A DNA stretch of 64,000 nucleotides, from NCBI RefSeq assembly GCF_003634095.1, contig NZ_RBIR01000012.1:1-64000 (forward strand), in the 5' to 3' direction. Shown here one piece after another: positions 61,436 through 64,000 of this stretch. The first letter of the stretch is position 1, and each line of letters opens with the position of its first letter. This DNA comes from Arthrobacter oryzae. GTDB lineage: Bacteria > Actinomycetota > Actinomycetes > Actinomycetales > Micrococcaceae. The translations under genes were made by a program, and so were the position numbers. The notes below the pieces were generated by a model that was not told where the DNA came from, made no database searches, and saw only the letters and a list, made by a program, of their open reading frames with translations.

Positions 61436-62902
61436 GTGGCGCACTACAGCGTCAAAGGTCGGGCACCAGTAGCGAAGCTTTGGGGCCGAAAACATGGGGA
61501 TGACAAATTGAATAGGTTCCAATCACGCCTGGGCAAGCAGGATTCGTACTATGAGCCCAAGTCTTTACGGAAGCCGAAAGTTTCAACATTCGTGGTCGGA
61601 GCACTTGTTCTAGGGGCCATGGCTTTGGGCGCCAGCAGCGGCGGGCTCGGCGGGGCACTCATATTCCTTGCCATATTTGCCGCGCTGACCGGCCTCTACG
61701 TAGTGATCACGGGGCGCCGTTCCTGGGCGCGACTGCCCAGCAGCCGAAAAGTTGGCGGCGTCGTCCTTGCGGCCTCCCTGGTGATTTTCGTGGTCGGCGC
61801 GATAGCCCTCCCGCCCCGGTCGGCTGAAAGCATTGCTGCCGAGGCAGCTTCGGCGAATGAAAAACGAGCAGCAGAAGAAGCCGCCACCGCTTCCGCCGCT
61901 TCGTCACAGACCTCCTCGCCCACCCCTTCCGCGACGCCATCGCCGACGGACACGGGGGGACCAATGGATCCTGACAGTGTTACGAAACTTGCCCAGGGCG
62001 TCAGCTACAAAGCCCCGAAGAGCCAACCAGCCTTCGCTACGAAGGCACTCGACCTTCTCGCAGCGCTGCCCGTCAAGGAATCCGCGGCGACGCCAGTGTC
62101 CGATGACCTCGCCGAGTTCGGCCAAGCCTGGGCCGACGTCGACAGGAACGGATGCGACACTCGGAACGACATTCTCAAGCGAGACCTGACCGACGTAGTT
62201 TTCACTAGCGGCTCGACGTGCAAGGTAGACAGCGGGACTCTGGCCGACCCCTACACAGCAACGACTATCCAGTTCCAGCGCGGCCCCAGCACGAGCAGTG
62301 CCGTACAGATTGACCATGTTGTCGCCCTCGGTGATGCGTGGCTAAAGGGGGCCCAGCAGTTGACGGAGGCTCAGCGCATGGCGTTCGCCAACGATCCTCT
62401 GAACCTGCAGTCCACGGATGGACCGACCGACGTCCAGAAGGGGGAAAGCGACGCTGCTGCGTGGCTGCCGCCGAACGAGAGTTTCCAGTGCAAATACGTT
62501 GCACGACAGATTTCCGTCAAGGCGACTTACGAGCTGTGGGTGACGCAGGCCGAGCACGACGCGATGGCCCGCGTACTGGCAGACTGCGCAGGCGAGTTGG
62601 TTCCGACCAGTGAGAAGGAAGTGGCCGTGGTGAAGGCCGCCAAGACTTCGACCGCGCCTGGCCCCTCGGCAAAGGTGGGTGTGGTTGCTCCCGCACCAAA
62701 GGCACCCGCTCCGCACGTTCCCGCGCCGGTTTACGTCGCGCCCGCCCCGGCACCGTATGTACCGCCAGCACCGGCACCCGCGTCAGTGTATTACGCCAAC
62801 TGCACCGCAGTAAGACAAGCAGGGGCCGCCCCGATCTATGCAGGCCAGCCCGGTTACAGCAGCAAGCTCGACCGTGACGGCGACGGCATCGCCTGCGAGT
62901 AA
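61436..62902 (+). CDS. Exported DUF1524 (GmrSD-like HNH) nuclease with excalibur domain
   Basis: The protein has 488 residues. Hydrophobic segments at about residues 50-92 and 105-125 anchor it. After a Ser/Thr/Pro linker comes a DUF1524 domain: ADVDRNGCDTRNDILKRDL and VQIDHVVALGDAWLKGA (His-Val-Val active site), then NDPLNLQ. An Ala/Pro-rich stretch leads to an excalibur domain at the C-terminus (YYANCTAVRQAGAAPIY; LDRDGDGIACE), with the calcium-binding DxDxDG. Such proteins are extracellular nucleases of Gram-positives. The GTG start is close behind a TATACT box, so the exact start is not certain. Confidence 0.85.
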   Translation: MAHYSVKGRAPVAKLWGRKHGDDKLNRFQSRLGKQDSYYEPKSLRKPKVSTFVVGALVLGAMALGASSGGLGGALIFLAIFAALTGLYVVITGRRSWARLPSSRKVGGVVLAASLVIFVVGAIALPPRSAESIAAEAASANEKRAAEEAATASAASSQTSSPTPSATPSPTDTGGPMDPDSVTKLAQGVSYKAPKSQPAFATKALDLLAALPVKESAATPVSDDLAEFGQAWADVDRNGCDTRNDILKRDLTDVVFTSGSTCKVDSGTLADPYTATTIQFQRGPSTSSAVQIDHVVALGDAWLKGAQQLTEAQRMAFANDPLNLQSTDGPTDVQKGESDAAAWLPPNESFQCKYVARQISVKATYELWVTQAEHDAMARVLADCAGELVPTSEKEVAVVKAAKTSTAPGPSAKVGVVAPAPKAPAPHVPAPVYVAPAPAPYVPPAPAPASVYYANCTAVRQAGAAPIYAGQPGYSSKLDRDGDGIACE

Positions 62903-63143
62903 CAACTATCACCCGCTCCTGGTCCGGCTGCTGTGCGATGAAGTCGCCCTCGCAGTTGGACCAGGGCCACTGCGGGAAGAGCACGATCACAATCAAGAAA
63001 ACTTGGGGGCGTCGCAGGACAAAACGTCGCACCCGGCACATATGATGTGGGCACGAAGTCTTGGGGGATAACTTCCGGGATGTTTCTCGCCGTCCTGCCG
63101 TCGTTGACTGGACAGGACCCGTCGCTCCAGGAGTTGTTCCAGC

Positions 63144-64000
63144 TTGTTCCTCAAGACATTCGGTTGGTCGTTCGCGGTCACCCTCATCGCGTTGGTGGTC
63201 GCTTTTCTTTACGGCGGACCCCAGGCACTGATCCTCTGCCTTATCTTGGGCATTCTTGAAATCAGCCTGAGTTTCGATAACGCCGTGATCAACGCGCGAA
63301 TCCTCGAGCGGATGAACCCCTTCTGGCAGAAGATGTTCCTGAGCGTGGGCGTTATTATCGCCGTGTTCGGTATGCGCATCCTCTTCCCCTTGCTCATCGT
63401 GGGAATCACGGCAGGCCTGAATCCTGTCGAAGCCGTCGGCCTCGCCATGGAAAAGGGCGACCCTCACACCCCGGGCAGCTACGGCTACCTGCTGCACGAA
63501 GCTCACCCGCAGATTGCGGCTTTCGGCGGAATGTTCCTTCTGATGCTGTTTCTGGACTTCATCCTGGCCCACCGTGATATCAAGTGGATCAAGTTCCTCG
63601 AGATCCCGCTCGCCCGGTTGGGCAAACTGGAAGGCGCATCCTTGATCATCGGGATGGCGGCGCTGGCAATCGCCGGGGCTGTAGCGGGCGAGCAACAAGG
63701 CATTGTGCTGCTCGCGGGCCTGTTGGGCATGATCACGTACTTCCTCGTGAACGGCCTCGGAAACCTGTTCGACGTCGATGAGGACGGCGACGTCGATGCC
63801 GCCGATGCGGACCTCGTGGTTCATTCCGGTCCCTCCGGTGCGGCTCAACTTGCCGGCAAGGCCGCCCTCATGCTCTTCCTCTACTTGGAAGTCATCGACG
63901 CATCCTTCTCGTTCGACGGCGTTATCGGAGCCTTCGCCATCACGTCCGATCCCATCATCATCGCGCTTGGACTGGGCTTCATCGGAGCCATGTTCGTCCG
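63144..64000 (+). CDS. DUF475 (TerC-like) membrane protein, cut by the window end
   Basis: At least 285 residues are present, with no stop before 64000. The duplicated TerC-type motifs LEISLSFDNAVINAR (near residue 40) and LEVIDASFSFDGVIGAFA (near 250) carry the paired acidic residues in membrane helices thought to bind or carry metal. The acidic loop LFDVDEDGDVDAADADL is typical of DUF475. TTG 63144 gives FLKTFGWSFAVTLIALVVAF, the usual family start; AGGAG lies 10 bases upstream. TATGAT at 63041-63046 is a possible -10. The VWA (TerF-like) protein to the left suggests a shared function. Confidence 0.88.
   Translation, partial: MFLKTFGWSFAVTLIALVVAFLYGGPQALILCLILGILEISLSFDNAVINARILERMNPFWQKMFLSVGVIIAVFGMRILFPLLIVGITAGLNPVEAVGLAMEKGDPHTPGSYGYLLHEAHPQIAAFGGMFLLMLFLDFILAHRDIKWIKFLEIPLARLGKLEGASLIIGMAALAIAGAVAGEQQGIVLLAGLLGMITYFLVNGLGNLFDVDEDGDVDAADADLVVHSGPSGAAQLAGKAALMLFLYLEVIDASFSFDGVIGAFAITSDPIIIALGLGFIGAMFV

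Noticed and set aside
63041..63143. A yybP-ykoY manganese riboswitch before the TerC-like gene
   Set aside because: The leader is only about 95 bases, and the conserved riboswitch sequences were not seen; only a short GTCCTG/CAGGAC dyad is present.

Overview
The window is chromosomal DNA of a high-GC Gram-positive bacterium, most likely an Arthrobacter or Pseudarthrobacter relative (Micrococcaceae). The pointers are the rRNA leader at the left edge, leaderless starts behind TANNNT boxes, and the actinobacterial families PspC, DUF4383, BTAD regulator, HxlR and DUF475. All identifications come from reading the sequence and recalling family signatures; no database search was run.

Layout. Positions 1-251 hold the promoter and leader of an rRNA operon whose 16S gene lies to the left on the minus strand. 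Positions 0.8-13.3 kb are ordinary chromosome: small membrane proteins, a 13-bp tandem repeat array at a pspC promoter, a divergent HxlR regulator/SRPBCC pair with twin operators, a BTAD-TPR regulator, a cold-shock gene, a HAD hydrolase, a frameshifted TDT transporter and a flavin monooxygenase. Positions 12.5-14.0 kb are gene debris: a gene broken by a 22-bp tandem duplication, a possible phoD scrap and a DUF4230 remnant.

Positions 14.1-54.6 kb form a large defence island. On the plus strand are a membrane-anchored HNH nuclease and an overlapping four-zinc-ribbon PD-(D/E)XK nuclease. On the minus strand, from 40.9 down to 16.4 kb, runs a block of seven genes. The first five overlap by 1-4 bases: a DUF1998 DEAD helicase (DruE/DrmA-like), a SNF2 helicase (DrmD-like), an N6 DNA methyltransferase (DrmMI-like), McrB and McrC. 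A HelD-like helicase and a DUF4011-helicase-Vsr-DUF3320 protein follow. Divergent from this block are a DUF6308 protein and an Mrr nuclease. Further right are a PLD-DEAD helicase-DUF3427 protein, an AT-richer pair (retron-like reverse transcriptase plus DUF3800-like protein), and, beyond broken metabolic genes and a GH13 glucosidase, a GmrSD restriction protein fused to an alkyltransferase-like domain and DUF4268. The methyltransferase, helicases and McrBC look like one translationally coupled DISARM/Druantia/McrBC hybrid. This hybrid, the reverse-transcriptase pair and the GmrSD-ATL fusion are the best candidates for undescribed systems.

Positions 54.6-60.2 kb are mosaic. A chimeric gene joins a 285-bp copy of a nearby ion-channel gene to the C-terminal half of a thiamine-diphosphate enzyme. 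Around it are a methyltransferase, a degraded membrane-protein gene, the intact ion channel, a PASTA lipoprotein and a scrap of a second glucosidase. Positions 60.3-64.0 kb carry a VWA (TerF-like) protein, an exported DUF1524 nuclease with an excalibur domain, and a DUF475 (TerC-like) membrane protein cut by the window end.

Caution: several broken genes (TDT transporter, DUF4230, histidine phosphatase) fit single-base deletions. They may be assembly indels rather than real pseudogenes.
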